DNA of 64,000 nucleotides from an uncultured Lachnospiraceae bacterium (GTDB lineage: Bacteria > Bacillota > Clostridia > Lachnospirales > Lachnospiraceae): positions 1-64,000 of the forward strand of contig CADACD010000009.1 of NCBI GenBank assembly GCA_902786365.1. Reading direction: 5' to 3'. Positions 56,642 through 64,000 of this stretch are shown piece after piece (within the stretch, counting starts at the first letter, position 1; every line of letters begins with the position of its first letter). Below the pieces are notes generated by a model. It was not told the DNA's origin, did no database searches, and was given only the letters and a program-made list of their open reading frames with translations. The position numbers and the translations under genes are program-made.

Positions 56642-57079
56642 ATGAGAGTATCAGCAAAGGGAAGATATGCAATAAGGTTTATGATTGATCTGGCAATCAA
56701 CAGTAATGGAAATCCGGTTGCCATCAAAGATATTGCAAAGAGACAGAATATATCTGTAAAATATTTAGAGCAGATTGCAGCAATGCTAAATAAAGCGTAT
56801 TATATAAAAAGTATACGAGGCTTTAAGGGAGGATATATATTATATCATGAGCCGGAGAATTATACGGTTGCAGATATTTTGAAGATAACAGAGGGAAGTC
56901 TTGCACCGATTGACTGTGTCGGTGAAGGTTCATTCGAATGTGATAAGCGGGGTGTCTGTGTAAGTGTGAGAGTCTGGGAGAGATTATATAATGCAGTGAA
57001 TGATACATTAAGTGCTATAACATTGCAGGATCTTGTAGATTGGAGCAATGAGATTGATGCAAGTCAGTATGTGATTTAA
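56642..57079 (+). CDS. Rrf2-family regulator (CymR/IscR-like)
   Basis: A 145-residue winged-helix regulator: MRVSAKGRYAIRFMIDLA opens the family and ISVKYLEQIAAMLNKA is the recognition region. Three cysteines lie in the C-terminal wing (IDCVGEGSFECDKRGVC), spaced C-x8-C-x5-C, so an Fe-S cluster as in IscR is possible. In Firmicutes CymR of this family represses cysteine genes together with CysK; its place in this sulfur region and the TTCCTA/TAGGAA palindrome at 38579 suit such a role. GGAAAGGAG ribosome site. Confidence 0.88.
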   Translation: MRVSAKGRYAIRFMIDLAINSNGNPVAIKDIAKRQNISVKYLEQIAAMLNKAYYIKSIRGFKGGYILYHEPENYTVADILKITEGSLAPIDCVGEGSFECDKRGVCVSVRVWERLYNAVNDTLSAITLQDLVDWSNEIDASQYVI

Positions 57080-57160
57080 AGATAAAAATATGGCTGCTTC
57101 GTTGAAAATGTGAACTATGCTTTGGTAGCAGTCGCGATAAAGTTTATAAGGAGAATTGAA

Positions 57161-57688
57161 ATGTATAATCAGAGAGAGAATAAATGTTATAAGATAAGAA
57201 ATGCAGCATTGCAGGATTTGGATGATATTGCAGCGTTAGAGAGTATATGTTTTCCGAAAAAAGAAGCAGCGTCAAGGGAGTCGTTTGAAAACAGATTACA
57301 GGTATTTGCAGATTATTTTTGGCTGCTTGAACAGCGGGAAAATAATGCAGAGGATGGAAAGCTGGTAAGCATGGTAAACGGTATGCTGACAGATGCTACG
57401 GATTTGGTGGATGAAATGTATGAAAATTCCAATATGCATACTGAAGACGGAAAATGGTTTATGATATTTGGAGTGGAGACAAGACCGGAATACCAGAAAA
57501 AAGGACTTGCAGGATTGCTTTTAAAACATGTGATAGAAGAAATCAGAAAGAAAGATAAAAGTGGAATTGTTCTGACGTGTAAAGAGGAGCTTTTAAAGTT
57601 TTATGAAAAATTAGGATTTAAAAATGAGGGAATTTCAAGGTCAACGCATGGAGATGTAGTTTGGTACCAAATGAGACTGAAATTTTAA
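57161..57688 (+). CDS. GNAT-family acetyltransferase
   Basis: A 175-residue N-acetyltransferase. The acetyl-CoA-binding motif is FGVETRPEYQKKGLAGLLLKHVIEEI (split), with VLTCKEELLKFYEKLGFKNEG near the C-terminus. The AAGGAG site selects the ATG at 57161. Substrate unknown. O-acetylation of serine or homoserine is normally done by other folds, so I do not assign it to that step. Confidence 0.85.
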   Translation: MYNQRENKCYKIRNAALQDLDDIAALESICFPKKEAASRESFENRLQVFADYFWLLEQRENNAEDGKLVSMVNGMLTDATDLVDEMYENSNMHTEDGKWFMIFGVETRPEYQKKGLAGLLLKHVIEEIRKKDKSGIVLTCKEELLKFYEKLGFKNEGISRSTHGDVVWYQMRLKF

Positions 57689-57863
57689 GATTTTTTCCGT
57701 TATATATAGAAAAATCAATCACAATATATAAAATAGATGGAAGCAGTAATTGGAAAATGGAATAAGAAATAAGCAAAAAATGGAAAATTTGTGATTGACA
57801 AACAGGGAATAAAAATATATATTAATCATATAGAATAAGTATGATATATAAAGAGGTGGAAAA

Positions 57864-58508
57864 ATGAAAAATATACTATGCTTTGGAGATTCAAATACAT
57901 ATGGACTTGTGCCGGGAACAATGAATGAGCGCTATGGCTGGAATGTGAGATGGACCAGTATCGTTGATGAAAAACTGAGGGACAGAGGATATAGAGTGAT
58001 TGAAGAGGGGTTGTGTGGAAGAACCACAATATTCGAAGATGAACTCAGGGATAACAGAAGAGGTGTGGATATGCTTCCGGCACTTTTAGAAGCACACAAT
58101 CCCATTGATATTGTTATTCTGATGCTAGGTACAAATGACTGCAAGACAGCCTATTCTTCGTCGCCGGAGCTGATAGGAAAAGGAATAGAAAAACTGCTAG
58201 GACAGATTAGTATGTATGCTCCACATAGTAAGATTTTGCTTATGTCACCGATTTTTCTAGGGGAGAGAATATGGGAAGACGGGTTTGACGGAGAGTTTGA
58301 TAAACATTCCATTGAGATTTCAAAGAAACTACCACATGTGTATGAAAAGCTTGCAAGAAGAAAAGAAATTTATTACCTGAAAGCCTCTGACTATGCACAG
58401 CCAAGTAGTATTGATATGGAGCATTTAGACGAAGAACAGCATCAGAAACTTGCCCTTGCAGTAGTGGACTATCTAGAACAAATGATAGGGAAATCATTAG
58501 TTGCATAG
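57864..58508 (+). CDS. SGNH/GDSL-family hydrolase
   Basis: A 214-residue esterase-like protein. Block I is CFGDSNTYG with Ser10, block II has LCGRTT, block III is LGTND and block V has the D-x2-H pair in SIDMEHL. The sequence resembles the arylesterase/acyltransferase branch of SGNH hydrolases. No signal peptide. AAAGAGGTGG ribosome site. Confidence 0.88.
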   Translation: MKNILCFGDSNTYGLVPGTMNERYGWNVRWTSIVDEKLRDRGYRVIEEGLCGRTTIFEDELRDNRRGVDMLPALLEAHNPIDIVILMLGTNDCKTAYSSSPELIGKGIEKLLGQISMYAPHSKILLMSPIFLGERIWEDGFDGEFDKHSIEISKKLPHVYEKLARRKEIYYLKASDYAQPSSIDMEHLDEEQHQKLALAVVDYLEQMIGKSLVA

Positions 58509-58621
58509 AATGTCAGATGGGAAGAATAAAGATTAGTAGTTAATAAGCTGTTACTTACATTGAGGGGGCATATTGTAAAACAGAGCGAAACTATAGAATG
58601 ATGATACATAAATCAAAGAAA

Positions 58622-58724
58622 GGATAAATGCGTCTGCCGGCAGAATTTATATTTGTCATCCGCAGGCAGGCTAAGAGCAGACAGTCAGGCAGATTCAGAG
58701 TTGTCTGCATCAGGCATGGGTATC
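58622..58724 (+). promoter_or_regulatory. Leader element B (shared with 45203-45312)
   Basis: GGATAAATGC at 58622-58631 and GCATGGGTATC at 58714-58724 are the same ends as in element A and can form the same closing helix (GATA/TATC, ATGC/GCAT). The small hairpin is CTGCCGGCAG at 58634-58643. The middle is unlike element A and is rich in GCAGAC/GTCTGC and GGCAGG repeats. The LysR start at 58728 follows 3 bases later. An upstream frame from 58628 to 58774 (48 residues) overlaps the start, as in element A. Confidence 0.5.
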
Positions 58725-58727
58725 GAA

Positions 58728-59639
58728 ATGACATTAACACAATTAAAATATGCTATCACAGTTGCAAATTCTGATTCTATGAATGAGGCGGCGAGGCTTT
58801 TGTTTATATCGCAGCCCAGTTTATCCGCAGCGATTAAGGATTTGGAGGAAGAAACGGGTGTTCAGCTTTTCAGGCGAACCAACAGAGGTGTGCAGGTGAC
58901 CCCTGATGGAGAAGAATTTATAGGATATGCAAGGCAGGTCGTGGAACAGTATCAGCTGATTGAGTCGAAGTACATACAAAAGGAAAGAATCAAGAAGAAG
59001 TTCAGTGTGTCAATGCAACATTACACATTTGCTGTCAATGCATTTGTGGAGATGGTGAAGCAGTTTGGAATGGATGAATATGAATTTGCGATTCATGAGA
59101 CAAAGACATACGAAGTGATTGAGGATGTGAAAAATTTCAGAAGTGAGATAGGAATTTTATATGTCAATGATTTTAACAAGAAAATTTTAACAAAGCTTTT
59201 TTCGGAATTTAACCTGGAGTTTAATGAGATTTTAAAATGCCATATTTATGTATATATGTGGAAGGGGCATCCACTTTCTGAAAAACAGGAATTGACATTG
59301 GAGGAGCTTTCAGACTACCCTTGCCTTGCCTTTGAACAAGGTGAAAATAATTCTTTTTATTTTGCAGAAGAGGTTTTAAGTACTTATGAATATAAGAGAC
59401 TGATTAAGGCAGATGACAGGGCGACTCTTCTAAATCTCATGGTTGGTTTGAATGGATATACATTGTGTTCCGGCATTATGTGTGAAGAACTTAACGGTAC
59501 AGATTATTGTGCAATCAGGCTTCAGTCAGATGAGGTTATGTCGATTGGGTATCTGAAGAGAAAGGGAACTGCGTTAAGTGAGCTTGGAAGAAAGTATTTA
59601 GAGGAAATATCGAAATATAAGGATAGTGCACTAGGTTGA
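58728..59639 (+). CDS. LysR-family regulator, second copy
   Basis: A 303-residue paralog of the LysR protein at 46021: the same MT-x-QLKY-x-ITV opening, SQPSLSAAIKDLEEE, KKFSVSMQHYTFAVNAFVEMV, YPCLAFEQGENNSFYF and GLNGYTLCSG. The start at 58728 matches the paralog; in-frame codons upstream exist (58716). It precedes the trans-sulfuration genes, so it is probably a second sulfur regulator with a related binding site. It carries leader element B in its 5' region. Confidence 0.92.
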   Translation: MTLTQLKYAITVANSDSMNEAARLLFISQPSLSAAIKDLEEETGVQLFRRTNRGVQVTPDGEEFIGYARQVVEQYQLIESKYIQKERIKKKFSVSMQHYTFAVNAFVEMVKQFGMDEYEFAIHETKTYEVIEDVKNFRSEIGILYVNDFNKKILTKLFSEFNLEFNEILKCHIYVYMWKGHPLSEKQELTLEELSDYPCLAFEQGENNSFYFAEEVLSTYEYKRLIKADDRATLLNLMVGLNGYTLCSGIMCEELNGTDYCAIRLQSDEVMSIGYLKRKGTALSELGRKYLEEISKYKDSALG

Positions 59640-59705
59640 CTAATCGCATTAGATATGTGATAATAGATATAGAAAAAAGCTATAGCCAGTTGAATTTTAT
59701 ATGTA

Positions 59706-59735
59706 TTAACATATTTCGATAACGAATGGTATACT
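59706..59735 (+). promoter_or_regulatory. Promoter of the trans-sulfuration genes
   Basis: TTAACA (59706-59711) and TATACT (59730-59735) with an 18-base spacer. The spacer contains CGATAACG; a similar TACGATAACC lies at 49815-49824 before the SsuC-like gene, so this may be a shared regulator site. Confidence 0.5.
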
Positions 59736-59812
59736 GTAATTGCTATTTATGAAGAAAAACATGGTAAATTAAGAACCATTAAAATAAAATGTAATTACCG
59801 GAGGAATGAAAA

Positions 59813-60979
59813 ATGGGAAAGAGCATAGAGACAAAATGTATACATTCAGAAGATGAGAACAGGGATGCAGTATATGGAGCAATCAGCTATCCGATATTTC
59901 AGACTGCAACATTTGCACACAAAGGTGTAGGGATGAGCACAGGATATGATTACAGCAGGGCACAGAATCCTACAAGAGAACAGCTTGATAAAATTGTGGC
60001 AGGACTTGAAAACGGAGTGGCATCATTTTCATTTTCAAGCGGGATGGCAGCGATTACAGCCATTATGGAATTGTTTGAGCCAGGAACACACATTATTGCT
60101 GATAATGACCTGTATGGAGGAAGTATCAGACTTTTTAACACAATAAGCAAGAAAAACGGAATTGAATTTACAAGTGTGGATTGCAGTAAAGAAGATATCA
60201 GTGAATTTATAAAGGAAAATACAAAAGCAGTTTTTATCGAGACACCGACAAATCCTATGATGAATGTGACAGATATTGAGGCTCTCAGCAAAATAACGAA
60301 GAAAAATGGTTTGCTGTTGATTGTGGATAATACATTTTTATCACCATATTTCCAAAATCCACTTGATTTGGGAGCAGATATTGTTGTTCACAGTGGAACA
60401 AAATTTTTGAGCGGACATAATGATGCATTAGCAGGATTTGTTATCACTTCCCGACAGGAAATAGCAGATAAGATTGGATTTAATCTTTTGACAACCGGTT
60501 CGAGTCTTTCGCCGTTTGACAGCTGGCTTGTAATGAGAGGAATCAAGACACTTGCAGTGAGGATGGAAAAGGCGCAGGAAAATGCGATAAGTATTGTAGA
60601 GTGGCTTGGCAATTCAAAGTATGTTAAAAATGTGATTTATCCGGGATTAGAGACACATCCGGGATATGAGATAATGAAGAAACAGGCAAGAGGTTTTGGT
60701 GCAATGATTACCTTTGAAGTAATCAGTAAGGAATTTGCACTGGAAATTCTAAAAAAAGTTAGATTGATAAAATTTGCAGAGAGTCTGGGAGGGGTGGAGA
60801 GTTTAATTACTTATCCTGTCACACAGACACATGCAGATGTGCCGAAAGATGTGCTTGAGGCAAACGGAATTACAGACAGGGTTTTAAGAATGTCTGTCGG
60901 TATTGAAGCCGTGAAAGATTTAATAGAAGAACTTGAAAATGTGTTTAATGAGGTGGCAGGGGAACTTGGTATCAGATAA
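59813..60979 (+). CDS. Trans-sulfuration PLP enzyme (cystathionine gamma-synthase/lyase family)
   Basis: A 388-residue Cys/Met-metabolism PLP enzyme. It has SYPIFQTATFAH, YDYSRAQNPTREQL, SSGMAAI, FIETPTNPMM, DNTFLSPYFQNP, and the PLP lysine in VHSGTKFLSGHNDALAG. The family contains cystathionine gamma-synthase, gamma-lyase, O-acetylhomoserine sulfhydrylase and methionine gamma-lyase, which cannot be separated safely by eye. The following C-S lyase and metF point to cysteine-methionine interconversion. CGGAGG ribosome site. Confidence 0.92.
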   Translation: MGKSIETKCIHSEDENRDAVYGAISYPIFQTATFAHKGVGMSTGYDYSRAQNPTREQLDKIVAGLENGVASFSFSSGMAAITAIMELFEPGTHIIADNDLYGGSIRLFNTISKKNGIEFTSVDCSKEDISEFIKENTKAVFIETPTNPMMNVTDIEALSKITKKNGLLLIVDNTFLSPYFQNPLDLGADIVVHSGTKFLSGHNDALAGFVITSRQEIADKIGFNLLTTGSSLSPFDSWLVMRGIKTLAVRMEKAQENAISIVEWLGNSKYVKNVIYPGLETHPGYEIMKKQARGFGAMITFEVISKEFALEILKKVRLIKFAESLGGVESLITYPVTQTHADVPKDVLEANGITDRVLRMSVGIEAVKDLIEELENVFNEVAGELGIR

Positions 60980-61090
60980 TTGACGGACGTTGAACATTTA
61001 ATCTGATACAATCTGATATGCAATATAATTTTAGGGTTGAATTGAAAATGCATATCCGATTGAGAATATGAAAAGAGGTTGGAGAGAGAA

Positions 61091-62272
61091 ATGGCTGAAA
61101 AAAATCTTGATTTTGATAGAGTGATTAACAGATATGATACAAATTGTTTGAAATATGATTTTGCCGTGCAACGTGGCAAGCCGGAAGGTGTGTTACCATT
61201 ATGGGTTGCAGATATGGATTTCATGACATCTTCCTATGTTCAGGAAGCAATTATTAAGCAGGCAGAACATGGAATATTTGGCTACAGCGAAGTGAGGGAG
61301 AGATATTTTGAAGTATTAAAGGGATGGATGAAACGTCACCATGACTGGGAGATTAAGAGTGAATGGCTTGTCAAAACACCGGGAATTGTTTTTGCACTTG
61401 CAATGGCTGTAAAAGCATTTACAAATGAAGGTGATGCAGTGTTATTGCAGCTTCCGGTCTATTATCCATTCAGCGAGGTCATTGAGGATAACAGGCGAAA
61501 ACTTGTCAGCAATACATTAAAGCAAGATGAGAATGAAAAATATTATATTGACTTTGAGGATTTTGAGGATAAGATAGTAAAGGAGAAGATAAAATTATTT
61601 TTCTTGTGCAATCCGCATAATCCGGTTGGAAGAGTTTTCACAAAAGAGGAACTGACAAGGATTGGCGATATTTGTGTGAAACATCATGTGATTGTTGTGA
61701 GTGATGAGATTCATGCTGATTTTGTGTTTAAGGGAAAGCATATCGTATTTGCTGATATCAAGGAAGAATACAAAGAGATAAGCATTACATGTACTTCTCC
61801 GAGCAAAACATTTAATCTGGCAGGATTTCAGATTTCTAATATTTTTATACCAAATCCGGAGATTAGAAAGAAATTCGAAAAAGAGGTTGCGGCAGCAGGC
61901 TATAGTCAGCTTGGCATTATGGGACTTGTGGCGTGCGAAGCAGCATACAGGGATGGCGAGGAATGGTACAATGCCATGTTTGAGTATGTGAAGGCGAATA
62001 TCGAATATACGAAAGAATTTTTTGAGACGAGACTTCCAAAGATTAAGATGACTGATTTGGAGGGAACGTATCTTGTATGGCTTGATTTTCGGGAACTTGG
62101 TCTAACAAATGAACAGTTAGAGAAACTGATTATCAAAAAGGCAGGGTTGTGGCTTGACAGTGGTGCGATATTTGGAGAATCGGGATTAGGTTTTCAAAGG
62201 ATTAATGTTGCATGCCCGAGGAGCATACTCAAAGAGGCTCTTGAGAGGATTGAGAATGCAGTCAACAGCTAA
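61091..62272 (+). CDS. PatB/MalY-type aminotransferase-fold cystathionine beta-lyase
   Basis: A 393-residue class I/II PLP enzyme of the MalY/PatB branch. Opening FDRVINRYDTNCLKYD is typical; LPLWVADMDF, VKTPGIVFALA, LCNPHNPVGRVF, VVSDEIHADF and the lysine region SPSKTFNLAGFQISN follow. PatB cleaves C-S bonds of cystathionine and related thioethers to yield a thiol or sulfide, pyruvate and ammonia. It starts at ATG 61091 behind GGAGAG, with TTG 61079 upstream. Partner of the preceding gene in making homocysteine. Confidence 0.92.
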   Translation: MAEKNLDFDRVINRYDTNCLKYDFAVQRGKPEGVLPLWVADMDFMTSSYVQEAIIKQAEHGIFGYSEVRERYFEVLKGWMKRHHDWEIKSEWLVKTPGIVFALAMAVKAFTNEGDAVLLQLPVYYPFSEVIEDNRRKLVSNTLKQDENEKYYIDFEDFEDKIVKEKIKLFFLCNPHNPVGRVFTKEELTRIGDICVKHHVIVVSDEIHADFVFKGKHIVFADIKEEYKEISITCTSPSKTFNLAGFQISNIFIPNPEIRKKFEKEVAAAGYSQLGIMGLVACEAAYRDGEEWYNAMFEYVKANIEYTKEFFETRLPKIKMTDLEGTYLVWLDFRELGLTNEQLEKLIIKKAGLWLDSGAIFGESGLGFQRINVACPRSILKEALERIENAVNS

Positions 62273-62322
62273 TATGAAAGTTTTATATGAAACTCAGGTT
62301 TTACAAAAGGAAAGGAAATGAA

Positions 62323-63189
62323 ATGTATATTTCAGATTTATTTAAAAAAGACAGACCGGCATTTACATTTGAAGTATTTCCACCAAAGAAGACAAGTCCG
62401 ATAGAGAGTATTTATGGGACACTGGATGAACTTGCAAAACTGAATCCGGATTTTATATCAGTTACTTATGGAGCAGGAGGAAGCTACGCAGATTCAAAGA
62501 CGTGTAAAATTGCTTCAGATATTCAGGAAAAGTATGGAATTATGTCAGTAGCACATTTAAGCTGTATCTATAACTCAAAGGAAGATATTGATATGATTCT
62601 TGAGGATTTGAAAAATCATGGAATTAAAAATATTCTTGCATTGCGTGGGGACAAGAATCCTGATTTTCCGATTCAGACAGATTTTAGATATGCAAGCGAT
62701 TTGATTGAGTATATAAAGGAAGTAAGTGGAGATGATTTCCATATTTCAGGTGCATGTTACCCGGAGGGACATATGCAGGCAGAGTCGTTAGAAGACGATA
62801 TCAAAAAATTGAAAATAAAGGTCAGGGCGGGTGCAACTCACTTGATCTCACAGTTGTTTTTTGACAATACATATTTTTATAAATTTCAAGATAAAGCGAG
62901 AATGATTGGAATTAATGTGCCAATAGAAGCAGGGATTATGCCGGTATCCAATAAATCACAGATTGAAAGAATGGTTTGGATGTGTGGTGCAAGCATTCCT
63001 GTCAGACTGAATGTGATTTTACAGAAATATGGAGACAAGCCTGATGATTTAAGAGAGGCAGGAATAGAATATGCTATCAATCAGATAGAGGACTTACTTG
63101 ATAATGGAGTTGATGGAATCCACCTTTATACGATGAATAATCCTTATATTGCAGGTAAGATTACAGAAGCGGTCAGACAAATGCTGTAA
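62323..63189 (+). CDS. metF: 5,10-methylenetetrahydrofolate reductase
   Basis: A 288-residue MetF flavoprotein that makes methyl-THF for methionine synthesis. Family motifs: FTFEVFPPKK, SVTYGAGGS, HLSCIYNSKEDI (the folate/FAD region), LALRGDKN, and LISQLFFDN. The ribosome site AAAGGAAAGG points to the ATG at 62323 rather than 62287. It closes the sulfur-amino-acid cluster. Confidence 0.94.
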   Translation: MYISDLFKKDRPAFTFEVFPPKKTSPIESIYGTLDELAKLNPDFISVTYGAGGSYADSKTCKIASDIQEKYGIMSVAHLSCIYNSKEDIDMILEDLKNHGIKNILALRGDKNPDFPIQTDFRYASDLIEYIKEVSGDDFHISGACYPEGHMQAESLEDDIKKLKIKVRAGATHLISQLFFDNTYFYKFQDKARMIGINVPIEAGIMPVSNKSQIERMVWMCGASIPVRLNVILQKYGDKPDDLREAGIEYAINQIEDLLDNGVDGIHLYTMNNPYIAGKITEAVRQML

Positions 63190-63332
63190 ATTGTATCTCA
63201 AAAATTGACGATAAGAAAGAATTAACGAAAAAATAGAATGAATGAAAGGATAGTACAGACAAGTTGCGTTAGTCCTATTGGAATAAACTGAAAGATGATT
63301 GCGCAGATTTGGGTATGCATAAGAATACGAAT

Positions 63333-63917
63333 ATGAGAGAACATATATCAAGAGAAAAAGCATATGAACTTTTGAAAAAATATAATAAAGAGTCATTTCA
63401 CATTCAGCATGCATTGACTGTTGAGGGGATTATGAAATGGTATGCAGATGAACTTGGATACGGTGAAGACAGAGAATTCTGGGGAATCGTCGGACTCCTA
63501 CATGATATTGATTTTGAAGAATACCCTGATGAACACTGTATCAAAGCACCGGAGCTTTTACGAGAAGGTGGAGTAGGCGAAGATATCATACATGCGGTAT
63601 GCAGCCATGGTTATCAACTTACGGTAGATGTTAAACCGGAGCATGAAATGGAAAAGGTATTGTATGCGGTAGATGAACTCAGCGGACTCATCTGGGCCAC
63701 AGCATTGATGAGACCGTCAAAAAGTGTTCAGGATATGGAAGTGAAATCTGTTAAGAAAAAATATAAGAGTGCCAATTTTGCGGCAGGATGTTCGAGGGAA
63801 GTAATTGAACGAGGCGCAGATATGATGGGAGTAGAATTGAATGATTTGATACAGAATACAATTTATGCAATGCGTTCCTGTGAGGAAGAGATTGCAAAAA
63901 TTATTGAACAGTTTTGA
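63333..63917 (+). CDS. HD-domain phosphohydrolase
   Basis: A 194-residue HD-superfamily protein. H in SFHIQHALTV, the H-D pair in GLLHDIDFEEYP, H in CSHGYQ and D in AVDELSGL form the metal site. Such proteins hydrolyse nucleotides or other phosphates; the substrate is unknown. The start is uncertain: ATG at 63333 matches family N-termini, while TTG 63309 and ATG 63315 are in frame; none has a strong ribosome site. Confidence 0.85.
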   Translation: MREHISREKAYELLKKYNKESFHIQHALTVEGIMKWYADELGYGEDREFWGIVGLLHDIDFEEYPDEHCIKAPELLREGGVGEDIIHAVCSHGYQLTVDVKPEHEMEKVLYAVDELSGLIWATALMRPSKSVQDMEVKSVKKKYKSANFAAGCSREVIERGADMMGVELNDLIQNTIYAMRSCEEEIAKIIEQF

Positions 63918-64000
63918 TGTATGGTAAGTTCTTGGAAAATACCTGCTAGCAGTAACAGAAAATATTAAATCATCATGAAATACAGGAATGTGGCTTGACT

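Noticed and set aside
63245-63332. Third copy of the shared leader element before the HD-domain gene (AAAGGATAG ... TTGGGTATGC)
   Set aside because: Only fragments match; the closing helix (GATA/TATC with ATGC/GCAT) cannot form and the CTGCC hairpin is missing.

Overview
The window looks like a low-GC, endospore-forming member of the Clostridia, most likely Lachnospiraceae. Pointers are the paired glgC-glgD genes, adjacent spoIID and spoIIQ, spoVG, A/T-rich coding sequence, AGGAGG-type ribosome sites and several small families typical of that group. This placement is inference from gene content; no rRNA is present.

Layout. 84-3762 is a compact type II CBASS anti-phage operon: CD-NTase, E1-E2 fusion Cap2, JAMM protease Cap3 and a two-helix/beta-barrel effector of Cap15 type. 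It is followed by the broken C-terminal end of a DUF3427 helicase. 4842-12021 holds a patatin-like lipase, sbcD-sbcC, a metallo-beta-lactamase-fold lipoprotein and a C_GCAxxG_C_C protein. 12223-22074 holds glycogen phosphorylase, spoIID-spoIIQ, a perR-like gene on the minus strand, glgC-glgD, spoVG and an Rpn-type nuclease. 22198-38373 is mostly housekeeping: pth, mfd, a 32-codon membrane mini-gene, a YgiQ-type radical SAM protein, two related zinc-ribbon membrane proteins, a flippase-like protein with pssA and psd, mreB/mbl, recD2 and comF.

The main discovery region is 38530-63917. It encodes a nitrogenase-like system embedded in sulfur-amino-acid metabolism: NifB-like radical SAM protein, NifX-like protein, NifH-like Fe protein, cysteine synthase, a first NifD/NifK-like pair, a second NifX-like protein with a Cys/Gly-rich insert, a LysR regulator, a second NifD/NifK-like pair and an SsuABC/TauABC-type transporter. 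An amino-acid (probably cystine) ABC transporter, an Rrf2 regulator, a second paralogous LysR regulator, a trans-sulfuration enzyme, a PatB/MalY C-S lyase, MetF and an HD-domain protein follow. Both NifD-like proteins keep the P-cluster cysteines and the cofactor-ligand cysteine but, by eye alignment, have lost the catalytic Gln and His of N2-reducing nitrogenase. I infer a reductase that cleaves C-S bonds in an imported organosulfur compound to feed cysteine/methionine synthesis, related in concept to methylthio-alkane reductase but with two D/K pairs and a cysteine synthase.

The regulatory DNA of this region is as unusual as the proteins. Upstream of the nifB-like gene lie a near-consensus promoter, a palindrome, a 29-residue leader peptide with a Cys-Cys-Cys run, a terminator and then a tRNA-Cys(GCA) gene, all before nifB. 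This reads as a cysteine-starvation attenuator controlling a tRNA-Cys and the operon. Between cysK and the first nifD-like gene, two perfect inverted repeats interlock (an 11-bp and a 9-bp helix) in pseudoknot order. Two genes share a matching leader element, and the cystine-type transporter operon is preceded by a terminator through which a short Cys-rich reading frame runs.
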